Below are positions 33,869-46,700 of a stretch of 64,000 bases of DNA, piece by piece; position 1 is the first letter of the stretch, and each line of letters opens with the position of its first letter. The notes under the pieces are model-generated. The model saw only the letters and a program-made list of their open reading frames with translations. It made no database searches and was not told where the DNA came from. Made by a program: the position numbers and the translations under genes. Source of the stretch: Mesostigma viride (Eukaryota; Streptophyta; Mesostigmatophyceae; Mesostigmatales; Mesostigmataceae); contig RPFO01001081.1 of assembly GCA_009746045.1 (NCBI GenBank), positions 50,448 through 114,447 of the forward strand, written 5' to 3'.

Positions 33869-34070
33869 CTCCCCCTCGGGCAGCGTGCGGCTGCCTAGAT
33901 AGATGTTGTAGTTAGAATGCTGTTAGATAGATGTAGTATGTAGCCAATGTAGATAGATTAGACCGGTAGGAATGTTTGCACCCATCCATCCATCCATCGA
34001 GGGGTTAATGCTCCGTGACTCCCCAACGGGAGCACGAGTCTAATTAATTAATTAATTAATTAATTAATTA
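33869..34070 (+). repeat. LINE 3' UTR with terminal hairpin and TAAT tail
   Basis: GATAGATGT-rich 3' UTR, then GCTCCGTGACTCCCCAACGG and GAGC (hairpin at about 34,009-34,032), then about eight TAAT units. An inverted partner lies at 34,498-34,665. Confidence 0.65.
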
Positions 34071-34497
34071 TAGCTTTTTATAATGCATTATTGTGTTGCA
34101 TGTCATAGATAGCTGTTTACATGCGCGTAACCCACACACATATATGAGCACGTTATATAGAGGTAATGGGTTATCCGGGTGGTCTGACCCAAGGAATCCC
34201 CCATTGGACTATCCAACTAAGTTGTCCTATGTTGGTATTGAGGTTCCCTACCCTCCCTGGGAAAAAAGTGGGGGGTTAACTTTTCCTTGGGGAAAAAAGA
34301 TCGTCTTTTGGCCAACTTTGACTAGAGCTATCTTCCAAATGCTTTCATAAAGCCATGGTATTATTGCATATTCTAAAAGCCCTTGAAGTGTAGATACTCC
34401 TAGCATCTTGGTTTGGGGTATTTGGAGTGGTGGCCTGTGAGTTATGATTTTTTTCATTTTCAGGGGTATGAAAGTGCCAAAAATGGGTCAGCGGACT

Positions 34498-34665
34498 TAA
34501 TTAATTAATTAATTAATTAGACTCGTGCTCCCGTTGGGGAGTCACGGAGCAGTAACCCCGATAGATGGATGGGTGGGTGCAAACAGTCCTACCGGTCTAA
34601 GCTATCTACATCAGCTACCTACGACATCTATCTAACAGCAACTAACTACAACATCTATCTATACA
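34498..34665 (-). repeat. Inverted second copy of the LINE 3' end
   Basis: Reverse complement of 33,900-34,075 with about 85-90 per cent identity by eye: TAAT tail, hairpin, CCATCC-rich stretch and GATAGATGT repeats. With 33,869-34,070 it makes a ~170-bp inverted repeat around a 420-bp AT-rich spacer. It is read as two LINE tails facing each other. Confidence 0.65.
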
Positions 34666-35135
34666 GCAGGGAAGGCCCACACTAAATCACTAATCGAAAA
34701 TTACTTGGGAAATGTTGTCTCGGGCTGATGGACATGTGTGCCCCTCAATTGCGGAGTTAAATTGGATGTATAATTGAATGAAATACATTATTACATTCCA
34801 TGCATCGATGCTCGAGTCATCGCGATATCTGAATATCTTACATAATTACAGACCCATCAATTGGAAGATCAGAAAGCTCCAGTGCATCTGCTCTACGACC
34901 GGACGTCTCAATCGTACGTAGTGCTTTCGAGTTATAATTACCCTCAATGTATGTCTGGAAAATCCACGTGCAGGCAGTGTCAAATGCATGGTATATGAAC
35001 TAGTTATGTACATGTCAAGATGATGACAGTCAAGCGAGGCCATACATGTTGACGGACAAGTGAGCCTGTAGACCTACGTCGATCCCCAGTTCCTCGATGT
35101 CGTGCGCAGCCCCGATATCATCAGATTTCCAATCC
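34666..35135. other. Unassigned sequence
   Basis: No gene or repeat recognised. Confidence 0.35.
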
Positions 35136-36460
35136 CCAACGGCCGTCGGCTCCGCAAAATCCACGTTCGCGATTAAACAGTGCAACCGCGAGGGCCGTTC
35201 TAACTTGTAATCCACCTATATAATGGGCTCCGTCTCGTCACCGTGCGTTCGCATCAACAGGACAGCCACGGGTGTCGCGACGTCTCGGACGCTGTGCACT
35301 ACACGCATCATCTCGGTCATCGCAGCCGTCGAGCACGTCACAAGCATCAATTATTCTCTGGACGAATTCTCGTGACCGTGTTGATATTAATGTCTGCCAA
35401 CTTCACGACTGTGAACAGCAGCCTCACGCACGTCCGGTCCATCCGACTCCGTCAGGCGGTGTTGCGAATGGCGTCCTGCGTGCAAAAACCAGTACATGAA
35501 GGACAATAATGTTAGCCCGTTAGACAGATTTGTCTGTGGTTCCGCTTACAGCAGTACTAATCACCCGTTACGCGGATTTCGGGCAAGTGGGTATCCTCCT
35601 ACATTACATGTATCCAATTATGGACGGGAGATTTAAAATGGGAAACAAGTATCAGCGAACCCAGAATCAAGGTATCCACGCAACGGTTTTGAATAAACGG
35701 CTATGTACATAGAGACACAATGAACTGAACAAAACTTTAGTAGCTCACTCGTCGTTCACTTGTTAGTCGTAACGGAGGCAGTCATTCAGTCAGTTTGCAA
35801 GTTCAGTTGGCAAGTACGGAAACACACGCAAGTGCGTAACGGAGGCAGTCAGTCAGTCAGTTTGCAAGTGCAGTTGGCAAGTACGGACCACCAACCGCGT
35901 GTGTACGTCCATGATATCGCAATAATATAATCAAGAATAACAGGGGACGGTTAACGTATCCTTTACGCAGCTTTTTCGTTCAGGGCATGTTGAAATAACG
36001 AAAGTGAGGTCAGGTGTTCGAACCCTCCAAGTGCCGAATTTTTTACGAACCAGCGCATTCACGAACCTTGCACTGGGGACGCGGTGGACCATTACCCCGG
36101 CCTAATTCTAGCATTGTACACAAGGGGCGGTGGCTAGCAGTAAAGAAGGGCATCCTAGTCATAACGCTGGGCAAGTTTGAAAGCACCAACGGCCGTTGAG
36201 TAGGAAAAAAAAAGAGCAGGAGAAGAGCACGTCGACGTTTCAACAGCAAGACAAAAATATTAAACCCCGAGTACCAATGAAAATGCTTTCATGCATGTCC
36301 ACCCCGACGAGGCACAAATTCATGCATGCCCACCCCGACGAGGCACAAATTAATGAACGACAGATTTCTCACCCCCCCCCGGCACATGGCACAAGTGCCA
36401 TCGCACGCACACACATTGTAGACAGGGTTATGAGAGTTTCGAGAGTCCAACGGCCGTTGG
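35136..36460. repeat. Scattered CCAACGGCCGTTGG palindromes and short duplications
   Basis: Copies of the 14-bp palindrome at 35,136 (one mismatch), 36,186 (last base differs) and 36,447. Also a ~70-bp duplication around CGTAACGGAGGCAGTC (about 35,766 and 35,835) and a 31-bp duplication containing CACCCCGACGAGGCACAAATT (about 36,299 and 36,330). No gene is recognised in this interval. Confidence 0.7.
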
Positions 36461-36703
36461 CTCGGAGAAATTGACAGTACACCCGTAAAGACATTAAAAT
36501 TATCACTTTGTTGTCTTATGTGTGCCTTGTCATTTCCCAAGGTCAAAAGCCGTCAACTTCTGCACCTCTTGTCCCTCCCACCCGTACGCACTAAGCATGC
36601 CCACCTTACACTACCACATGTGGCTCTTGAGAAAACTCCCCCCGACGATGCACATGTGCCATCTCACGCACACACCTTCAGACAAGGCTATCAGTTTTTC
36701 GGA

Positions 36704-37012
36704 GTCCAACGGCCGTTGGCTCCGAGAAATGCTGTTACAACTCAAAATTACAATGGTGACATCCACGAGCTAGTGGTACGCCGAACAAGTGCTTGTATGA
36801 CATATGGCGACTGCCCGTGAGGAAAAGTCCACCACCACACACGGTCAGTTTTTTGAGTCCAACGGCCGTTGGCTCCGAGAAATGCTGTTACAACGCAAAA
36901 TTACAATGGTGACATACATGAGCTAGTGGTACGCCGAACAAGTGCTTGTATGACATATGGCGACTGCCCGTGAGGAAAAGTCCACCACCACACACGGACA
37001 GTTTTTTGACTC
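36704..37012. repeat. Tandem 153-bp duplication led by CCAACGGCCGTTGG
   Basis: Two copies, about 36,704-36,856 and 36,857-37,009. Each begins GTCCAACGGCCGTTGGCTCC and continues GAGAAATGCTGTTACAAC ... AAAAGTCCACCACCACACACGG. Confidence 0.88.
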
Positions 37013-37436
37013 CAACGCAAGAACAGACGTAATGCACACCAAGTGACCAAGTGGCAAGATAAAAACACCCTTGCCAATCTCTACCCACAAAAACTTAGCC
37101 CCGAAATCCGTAGCCCCGAAATCCGTAATTGATTTGTACATTGTAGATGACAATGCAGCGATCACATGTATTCTGAAACCAACACGTTTTTACCTAGTTA
37201 TCATGGTAACCAATTTATGGTTACCTAGTTATCCATGGCTAGAAAGTTGTTGTAAATACACGATGTGGCCACACACGCCATAGATGAAAATCATAACCAG
37301 CTCACGCACATGATCATGGAAGGGGACTCCATTGATCTCAAAAAAGAAAGCTCAAGACACCCTACACCCTACACCATACATCCTACAACCTACACCCTTA
37401 ACTCTCCACCCTTAAAGCTTACGTGACCTTTTTTTC

Positions 37437-37504
37437 GGAGAAATGTCCGAGTGGAATGCTATGTATGGGGTAACTTTCCCAAGGGTTCGAATCCCTCTTT
37501 CTCC
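37437..37504 (+). other. tRNA-like sequence (Ser/Leu-type, lacking a normal anticodon arm)
   Basis: Acceptor-like GGAGAAA pairs with TTTCTCC. A TGTCCGAGTGG A-box and a perfect GGTTCGAATCC B-box inside AGGG-TTCGAAT-CCCT (T arm) are present. Total length is only 68 nt, and I cannot fold a standard 5-bp/7-nt anticodon arm from the remaining bases. It is therefore a decayed tRNA, a tRNA-derived SINE head, or an unusual tRNA. A T-run follows at about 37,512. Confidence 0.5.
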
Positions 37505-37612
37505 ATTAGAGTTTTGTTTAGCTTCTATTCTCGTCTACACATAATTCACACGAAGTACGCTTGCAAATACTTTATTACTATTTTGTTTGATATACTACAC
37601 TAATATTATAAT

Positions 37613-37776
37613 TGTTGTGTGTGTGTTGTTCACGTGTGCGTGTGTGTGTTGTGTGTGTTGTGTGTGTTGTGCGTGTGCGTGTGCGTGTGCGTGTGCGTGT
37701 GCGTGTGCGTGTGCGTGTGCGTGTGCGTGTGTGTGTGTATATAATTTTTTGTTGTGTGTGTGTGTTGTGTGTTGTA
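37613..37776 (+). repeat. GT-rich microsatellite leading into the satellite
   Basis: (GTGTGT)n with GTTGTGTGTGTT and a run of about ten GTGTGC/GTGCGT units. It borders the 40-bp satellite. Confidence 0.9.
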
Positions 37777-40700
37777 CGTGCAAGGTGTATGTACATGTGT
37801 GTGCAGCCGGCCCTTGCGTGCGCGGTGTGTGTACGTTTCTGTGCAGCCGCCCCTTGCGTGCGCGGTGTATGTACGTGTGTGTGCATGCCGACCCTTGCGT
37901 GCATGGTGTGTGTACGTGTGTGTGCAGCCGCCCCTTGCGTGCGCGGTGTATGTACATGTGTTTGCACTCGCCCCTTGCGTGCGCGGTGTATGTACGTGTG
38001 TGTGCAGCCGCCCCTTGCGTCCGCGGTGGATGTACGTGTGTGCAGCCGCCCCTTGCGTGCATGGTGTATGTACGTGTGTGTGCAGCCGCCCCTTGCGTGC
38101 GCGGTGTATGTACATGTGTGTGCATCCTTGTCCTTGCGTGCATGGTGTATGTACATGTGAGTGCCGTCGCCCCAACCGTGCATTGTGTATGTACGTGTGT
38201 GTGCAGCCGCCCCTTGCGTGCATGGTGTATGTACATGTGTTTGCACTCTCCCCTTGCGTGCGCGGTGTATGTACGTGTGTGTGCAGCCGCCCCTTGCGTG
38301 CGCGGTGGATGTACGTGTGTGCGCACTCGCCCCTTGCGTGCGCGGTGTATGTACGTGTGTGCGCACTCGCCCCTTGCGTGCGCGGTGTATGTACGTGTGT
38401 GTGCAGCCGCCCCTTGCGTGCGCGGTGTATGTACATGTGTGTGCATCCTTGTCCTTGCGTGCATGGTGTATGTACATGTGAGTGCCGTCGCCCCAACCGT
38501 GCATTGTGTATGTACGTGTGTGTGCAGCCGCCCCTTGCGTGCATGGTGTGTGTACATGTGTGTGCATCCTTGTCCTTCCGTGCATGGTGTATGTACATGT
38601 GTGTGCAGCCGCCCCTTGCGTGCGCGGTGTATGTACGTGTGTGTGCAGCCGCCCCTTGCGTGCATGGTGTGTGTACATGTGTGTGCATCCTTGTCCTTGC
38701 GTGCATGGTGTGTGTACATGTGTGTGCAGCCGCCCCTTGCGTGCGCGGTGGATGTACATGTGCAGGCAGTTGCCCCTTGCGTGCGCGGTGTATGTACATG
38801 TGTTTGCACTCGCCCCTTGCGTGCGCGGTGTATGTACATGTGTGTGCAGCCGCCCCTTGCGTGCATGGTGTATGTACATGTGTGTGCAGTCGCCCCGTGC
38901 GTGCGCAGTGTATGTACGTGTGTGTGCATGCCGGCCCTTGCGTGCATGGTGTGTGTACGTGTGTGTGCAGGCGCCCCTTGCATGCGCAGTGTATGTACGT
39001 GTGAGTGCAGCCGGCCCTTCCGTGCGCGGTGGATGTACATGTGTGGGCAGTCGCCCCGTGCGTGCGCAGTGTATGTACGTGTGTGTGCATGCCGGCCCTT
39101 GCGTGCATGGTGTGTGTACGTGTGTGTGCAGGCGCCCCTTGCATGCGCAGTGTATGTACGTGTGAGTGCAGCCGGCCCTTCCGTGCGCGGTGGATGTACA
39201 TGTGTGGGCAGTTGCCCCTTGTGTGCGCGGTGTATGTACATGTGTTTGCACTCGCCCCTTGCGTGCGCGGTGGATGTACATGTGTGTGAAGCTGCCCCTT
39301 GCGTGCATGGTTTATGTACATGTGTGTGCAGTCGCCCCGTGCGTGCGCAGTGGATGTACGTGTGTGTGCAGCCGCCCCTTGCGTGCGCGGTGGATGTACA
39401 TGTGCGGGCAGTTGCCCCTTGCGTGCGCGGTGTATGTACATGTGAGTGCAGCCGCCCCTTGCGTGCGCGGTGTATGTACGTGTGTGTGCAGCCGCCCCGT
39501 GGTTGCGCGGTGGATGTACATGTGAGTCCAGCCGTCCCTTCCGTGCATGGTGTGTGTACGTGTGTGTGCAGTTGCCCCTTGCGTGCGCAGTGTATGTACG
39601 TGTGTGTGCATGCCGGCCCTTGCGTGCATGGTGTATGTACGTGTGTGTGCAGCCGGCCCTTGCGTGCATGGTGTGTGTAGATGTGTGTTCATCCTTGTCC
39701 TTGCGTGCATGGTGTATGTACATGTGGGTGCAGCCGCCCCTTGCGTGCGCAGTGTATGTACGTGTGAGTGCAGCCGCCCTTCCGTGCGCGGTGGATGTAC
39801 ATGTGTGGGCAGTTGCCCCTTGTGTGCGCGGTGTATGTACATGTGTTTGCACTCGCCCCTTGCGTGCGCGGTGGATGTACATGTGTGTGAAGCTGCCCCT
39901 TGCGTGCATGGTTTATGTACATGTGTGTGCAGTCGCCCCGTGCGTGCGCAGTGGATGTACGTGTGTGTGCAGTTGCCCCTTGCGTGCGCAGTGTATGTAC
40001 GTGTGTGTGCATGCCGGCCCTTGCGTGCATGGTGTATGTACGTGTGTGTGCAGCCGGCCCTTGCGTGCATGGTGTGTGTAGATGTGTGTTCATCCTTGTC
40101 CTTGCGTGCATGGTGTATGTACATGTGGGTGCAGCCGCCCCTTGCGTGCGCGGTGGATGTACATGTGCGGGCAGTTGCCCCTTGCGTGCGCGGTGTATGT
40201 ACGTGTGTGTGCAGCCGGCCCTTGCGTGCGCGGTGTGTGTACATGTGTGTGCAGTTGCCCCTTGCGTGCGCGGTGTAGGTACGTGTCTGTGCAGCCGCCC
40301 CAAGCGTGCATGGTGTGTGTACGTGTGTGCAGCCGCCCCTTGCGTGCGCGGTGTATGCCAGTGACAGTGTGTGCATGCCGGCCCTTGCGTGCATGGTGTG
40401 TGTAAGTGTGTGTGCAGCAGCCCCTTGCGTGCGCGGTGTAGGTACGTATGTGTGCAGCCGCCCCTTGCGTGCGCGGTGTATGTACGTGTTAATGCAGCCG
40501 GCCCTTGCGTGCGCAGTGTATGTCCAGGTGTGGGCAGTTGCCCCTTGCGTGCGCGGTGTATGTACGTGTGTGTGCAGCCGCCCCTTGCGTGCATGGTGGG
40601 TGTACATGTGAGTGCAGCCGCCCCTTGCGTGCGCGGTGTGTGTACGTGTGTGTGCAGCCCCCCTTGCGTGCGCGGTGTAGGTACGTGTGTGTGCAGCCGC

Positions 40701-43700
40701 CCCAAGCGTGCATGGTGTGTGTACGTGTGTGCAGCCGGCCCTTGCGTGCGCGGTGTATGCCAGTGTGTGTGCATGCCGGCCCTTGCGTGCATGGTGTGTG
40801 TAAGTGTGTGTGCAGCCGCCCCTTGCGGGCGCGGTGTAGGTACGTATGTGTGCAGCCGCCCCTGGCGTGCATGGTGTATGTATGTGTGTGTGCAGCCGCC
40901 CCTTGCGTGCGCGGTGGATGTACGTGTGTGTGCAGCCACCCCTTGCATGCGCGGTGTATGTACGTGTGTGTGCAGCCGCCCCTTGCGTGCGCGGTGTAGG
41001 TACGTGTGTGTGCAGCCGCCCCAAGCGTGCATGGTGTGTGTAAGTGTGTGTGCAGCAGCCCCTTGCGTGCGCGGTGTAGGTACGTATGTGTGCAGCCGCC
41101 CCTGGCGTGCATGGTGTATGTATGTGTGTGTGCAGCCGCCCCTTGCGTGCGCGGTGTATGTACGTGTGTGTGCAGCCACCCCTTGCATGCGCGGTGTATG
41201 TACATGTGAGTGCCGTCGCCCCAAGCGTGCATTGTGTGTGTAAGTGTGTGTGCAGCAGCCCCTTGCGTGCGCGGTGTATGTACGTGAGTGTGCAGCCGCC
41301 CCGTGGTTGCGCGGTGGATGTACATGTGAGTGCAGCCGCCCCTTGTGTGCGCGGTGTAATATGTACGTGTGTGTGCAGCCGTCCCTTGCGTGCGCGGTGT
41401 GTGTACGTGTGTGTGCAGCCGCCCCATGCGTGCACGGTGAGTGTAAGTGTGTGTGCAGCAGCCCCTTGCGTGCGCAGTGTATGTACATGTGAGTGCAGCC
41501 GCCCCAAGCGTGCGCGGTGTGTGTACATGTGTGTGCAGTTGCCCCTTGCGTGCGCGGTGGATGTACGTGTGTGCATGCCGGCAATTGCGTGCATGGTGTG
41601 TGTACGTGTGTGTGCAGCCGCCCCTTGCGTGCGCGGTGTGTGTACGTGTGTGTGCACTTGCCCCTTGCGTGCGCGGTGGATGTACATGTGTGTGCAGCCG
41701 CCCCTTGCGTGCATGGTGTATGTACGTGTGTGTGCAGCCGCCCCTTGCGTGCGCGGTGTATGTACGTGTGTGTGCAGCCGTCCCTTGCGTGCGCGGTGTG
41801 TGTACGTGTGTGTGCAGCCGCCCCATGCGTGCATGGTGAGTGTAAGTGTGTCTGCAGCCGGCCCTTGCGTGCGCGGTGTGTGTACATGTGAGTGCAGCCG
41901 CCCCAAGCGTGCGCGGTGTGTGTACATGTGTGTGCAGTTGCCCCTTGCGTGCGCGGTGGATGTACGTGTGTGTGCATGCCGGCCCTTGCGTGCATGGTGT
42001 GTGTACGTGTGTGTGCAGCCGCCCCTTGCGTGCGCGGTGTATGTACATGTGTGTTCATCCTTGTCCTTGTGTGCATGGTGTAGGTACATGTGGGTGCAGG
42101 CGCCCCTTGCGTGCGCGGTGGATGTACATGTGCGGGCAGTTGCCCCTTGCGTGCGCGGTGTACGTACATGTGAGTGCAGCCGCCCCTTGCGTGCGCGGTG
42201 TATGTACGTGTGTGTGCAGCCGCCCCTTGCGTGCGCGGTGTATGTACGTGTGTGTGCAGCCGCCCCGTGGTTGCGCGGTGGATGTACATGTGAGTGGAGC
42301 CGGTCCTTGCGTGGGCGGTGTATGTACGTGTGTGTGCAGCCGCCCCTTGCGTGCGTGGTGTGTGTACATGTAAGTGCAGCCGCCCCTTGCGTGCGCGGTG
42401 GATGTACGTGTGTGTGCAGCCGTCCCTTGCGTGCGCGGTGTGTGTACGTGTGTGTGCAGCCGCCCCTTGCGTGCATGGTGAGTGTAAGTGTGTGTGCAGC
42501 CGCCCCTTGCGTGCATGGTGTATGTACGTGTGTGTGCAGCCGCCCCTTGCGTGCGCGGTGTATGTACGTGTGTGTGCAGCCGTCCCTTGCGTGCGCGGTG
42601 TGTGTACGTGTGTGTGCAGCCGCCCCTTGCATGGGCGGTGTATGTACAATTGAGTGCAGCCGGCCCTTGCGTGCGCGGTGTATGTACATGTGTTTGCACT
42701 CGCCCCTTGCGTGCGCGGTGGATGTACATGTGTGTGCAGCCGAACCTTGCGTGCATGGTGTGTGTACCTGTGCGTGAAGTCGCTCCTTGCGTGCATGGTG
42801 TGTGTACATGTGTGTGCAGCCGCCCCTTGCGTGCATGGTGTATGTACATGTGAGTGCCGTTGCCCCAAGCGTGCATTGTGTGTGTAAGTGTGTGTGCAGC
42901 CGGCCCTTGCGTGCATGGTGTGTGTACATGTGAGTGCAGCCGGCCCTTGCGTGCATGGTGTGTGTACGTGTGTGTGCAGTTGCCCCTTGCGTGCGCGGTG
43001 TATGTACGTGTGTGTGCAGCCGGCCCTTGCGTGCGCGGTGTGTGTACATGTGTGGGCAGTTGCCCCTTGCGTGCGCGGTGGATGTACGTGTGTGTGCATG
43101 CCGGCAATTGCGTGCAAGGTGTGTGTACGTGTGTGTGCAGCCGCCCCTTGCGTGCGCGGTGTATGTACGTGTGTGTGCAGCCGCCCCTTGCGTGCGCGGT
43201 GTATGTACGTGTGTGTGCAGCCGCCCCGTGGTTGCGCGGTGGATGTACATGTAAGTGCAGCCGTCCCTTCCGTGCATGGTGTGTACGTGTGTGTGCAGTT
43301 GCCCCTTGTTTGCGCAGTGTATGTACGTGTGTGTGCATGCCGGCCCTTGCGTGCATGGTGTATGTACGTGTGTGTTCATCCTTGTCCTTGCGTGCATGGT
43401 GTATGTACATGTGGGTGCAGGCGCCCCTTGCGTGCGCGGTGGATGTACATGTGCGGGCAGTGGGTGTGTGTGCATGCCAGCAATTGCGTGCATGGTGTGT
43501 GTACGTGTGTGTGCAGCCGCCCCTTGCGTGCGCAGTGTATGTACATGTGAGTGCAGCCGCCCCAAGCGTGCGCGGTGTGTGTACATGTGTGTGCAGTTGC
43601 CCCTTGCGTGCGCGGTGGATGTACGTGTGTGTGCATGCCGGCAATTGCGTGCATGGTGTGTGTACGTGTGTGTGCAGCCGCCCCTTGCGTGCGCGGTGTG

Positions 43701-46700
43701 TGTACGTGTGTGTGCACTCGCCCCTTGCGTGCGCGGTGGATGTACATGTGTGTGCAGCCGCCCCTTGCGTGCATGGTGTATGTACATGTGTGTGCAGCCG
43801 CCCCTTGCGTGCGCGGTGTATGTACATGCGTGTGCATCCTTGTCCTTGCGTGCATGGTGTATGTACATGTGAGTGCCGTCGCCCCAACCGTGCATTGTGT
43901 ATGTACGTGTGTGTGCAGCCGCCCCTTGCGTGCATGGTGTGTGTACATGTGTGTGCATCCTTGTCCTTGCGTGCATGGTGTATGTACATGTGTTTGCACT
44001 CGCCCCTTGCGTGCATGGTGAGTGTAAGTGTGTGTGCAGCCGCCCCTTGCGTGCATGGTGTATGTACGTGTGTGTGCAGCCGCCCCTTGCGTGCGCGGTG
44101 TATGTACGTGTGTGTGCAGCCGTCCCTTGCGTGCGCGGTGTGTGTACGTGTGTGTGCAGCCGCCCCTTGCATGGGCGGTGTATGTACAATTGAGTGCAGC
44201 CGGCCCTTGCGTGCGCGGTGTATGTACATGTGTTTGCACTCGCCCCTTGCGTGCGCGGTGGATGTACATGTGTGTGCAGCCGAACCTTGCGTGCATGGTG
44301 TGTGTACCTGTGCGTGAAGTCGCTCCTTGCGTGCATGGTGTGTGTACATGTGTGTGCAGCCGCCCCTTGCGTGCATGGTGTATGTACATGTGAGTGCCGT
44401 TGCCCCAAGCGTGCATTGTGTGTGTAAGTGTGTGTGCAGCCGGCCCTTGCGTGCATGGTGTGTGTACATGTGAGTGCAGCCGGCCCTTGCGTGCATGGTG
44501 TGTGTACGTGTGTGTGCAGTTGCCCCTTGCGTGCGCGGTGTATGTACGTGTGTGTGCAGCCGGCCCTTGCGTGCGCGGTGTGTGTACATGTGTGGGCAGT
44601 TGCCCCTTGCGTGCGCGGTGGATGTACGTGTGTGTGCATGCCGGCAATTGCGTGCAAGGTGTGTGTACGTGTGTGTGCAGCCGCCCCTTGCGTGCGCGGT
44701 GTATGTACGTGTGTGTGCAGCCGCCCCTTGCGTGCGCGGTGTATGTACGTGTGTGTGCAGCCGCCCCGTGGTTGCGCGGTGGATGTACATGTAAGTGCAG
44801 CCGTCCCTTCCGTGCATGGTGTGTACGTGTGTGTGCAGTTGCCCCTTGTTTGCGCAGTGTATGTACGTGTGTGTGCATGCCGGCCCTTGCGTGCATGGTG
44901 TATGTACGTGTGTGTTCATCCTTGTCCTTGCGTGCATGGTGTATGTACATGTGGGTGCAGGCGCCCCTTGCGTGCGCGGTGGATGTACATGTGCGGGCAG
45001 TGGGTGTGTGTGCATGCCAGCAATTGCGTGCATGGTGTGTGTACGTGTGTGTGCAGCCGCCCCTTGCGTGCGCAGTGTATGTACATGTGAGTGCAGCCGC
45101 CCCAAGCGTGCGCGGTGTGTGTACATGTGTGTGCAGTTGCCCCTTGCGTGCGCGGTGGATGTACGTGTGTGTGCATGCCGGCAATTGCGTGCATGGTGTG
45201 TGTACGTGTGTGTGCAGCCGCCCCTTGCGTGCGCGGTGTGTGTACGTGTGTGTGCACTCGCCCCTTGCGTGCGCGGTGGATGTACATGTGTGTGCAGCCG
45301 CCCCTTGCGTGCATGGTGTATGTACATGTGTGTGCAGCCGCCCCTTGCGTGCGCGGTGTATGTACATGCGTGTGCATCCTTGTCCTTGCGTGCATGGTGT
45401 ATGTACATGTGAGTGCCGTCGCCCCAACCGTGCATTGTGTATGTACGTGTGTGTGCAGCCGCCCCTTGCGTGCATGGTGTGTGTACATGTGTGTGCATCC
45501 TTGTCCTTGCGTGCATGGTGTATGTACATGTGTTTGCACTCGCCCCTTGCGTGCGCGGTGTGTGTACGTGTGTGTGCAGCCGCCCCTTGCGTGCAGGGTG
45601 TGTGTACATGTGTGTGCATCCTTGTCCTTGCGTGCATGGTGTGTGTACATGTGTGTGCAGCCGCCCCTTGCGTGCGCGGTGGATGTACGTGTGTGTGCAG
45701 CCGCCCCGTGGTTGCGCGGTGGATGTACATGTGAGTGCAGCCGTCCCTTCCGTGCATGGTGTGTACGTGTGTGTGCAGCCGCCCCTTGCGTGCGCGGTGT
45801 GTGTACGTGTGTGTGCACTCGCCCCTTGCGTGCGCGGTGGATGTACATGTGTGTGCAGCCGCCCCTTGCGTGCATGGTGTATATGTACGTGTGTGTGCAG
45901 CCGCCCCTTGCGTGCGCGGTGTATGTACGTGTGTGTGCAGCCGGCCCTTGCGTGCATGGTGTGTGTACGTGTGTGTGCAGCCGCCCCTTGCGTGCGTGGT
46001 GTGTGTACATGTGTGTGCAGTTGCCCCTTGCGTGCATGGTGTGTGTACGTGTGTGTGCATGCCGGCCCTTGCGTGCATGGTGTGTGTACGTGTGTGTGCA
46101 GCCGGACCTTGCGTGCATGGTGAGTGTAAGTGTGTGTGCAGCAGCCCCTTGCGTGCGCAGTGTATGTACGTGTGTGTGCAGCCGCCCCTTGCGTGCGCGG
46201 TGTGTGTACTGTGTGTGCATGCCGGCCCTTGCGTGCATGGTGTGTGTACGTGTGTGTGCAGCCGCCCCTTGCGTGCGCGGTGGATGTACACGTGTGTGCA
46301 GCCGCCCCTTGCGTGCGCGGTGGATGTACATGTGTGGGCAGTTGCCCCTTGCGTGCGCGGTGTATGTACATGTGTTTGCACTCGCCCCTTGCGTGCGCGG
46401 TGGATGTACATGTGTGTGCAGCCGAACCTTGCGTGCATGGTGTGTGTACCTGTGCGTGAAGTCGCTCCTTGCGTGCATGGTGTGTGTACGTGTGTGTGCA
46501 GCCGCCCCTTGCGTGCATGGTGTATGTACATGTGAGTGCCGTTGCCCCAAACGTGCATTGTGTGTGTAAGTGTGTGTGCAGCCGGCCCTTGCGTGCATGG
46601 TGTGTGTACATGTGAGTGCAGCCGGCCCTTGCGTGCATGGTGTGTGTACGTGTGTGTGCAGTTGCCCCTTGCGTGCGCGGTGTATGTACGTGTGTGTGCA

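Noticed and set aside
34060..34665. Inverted repeat as the termini of a MITE
   Set aside because: Left arm continues into LINE coding sequence and both arms end in TAAT tails, so two facing LINE tails explain it better.
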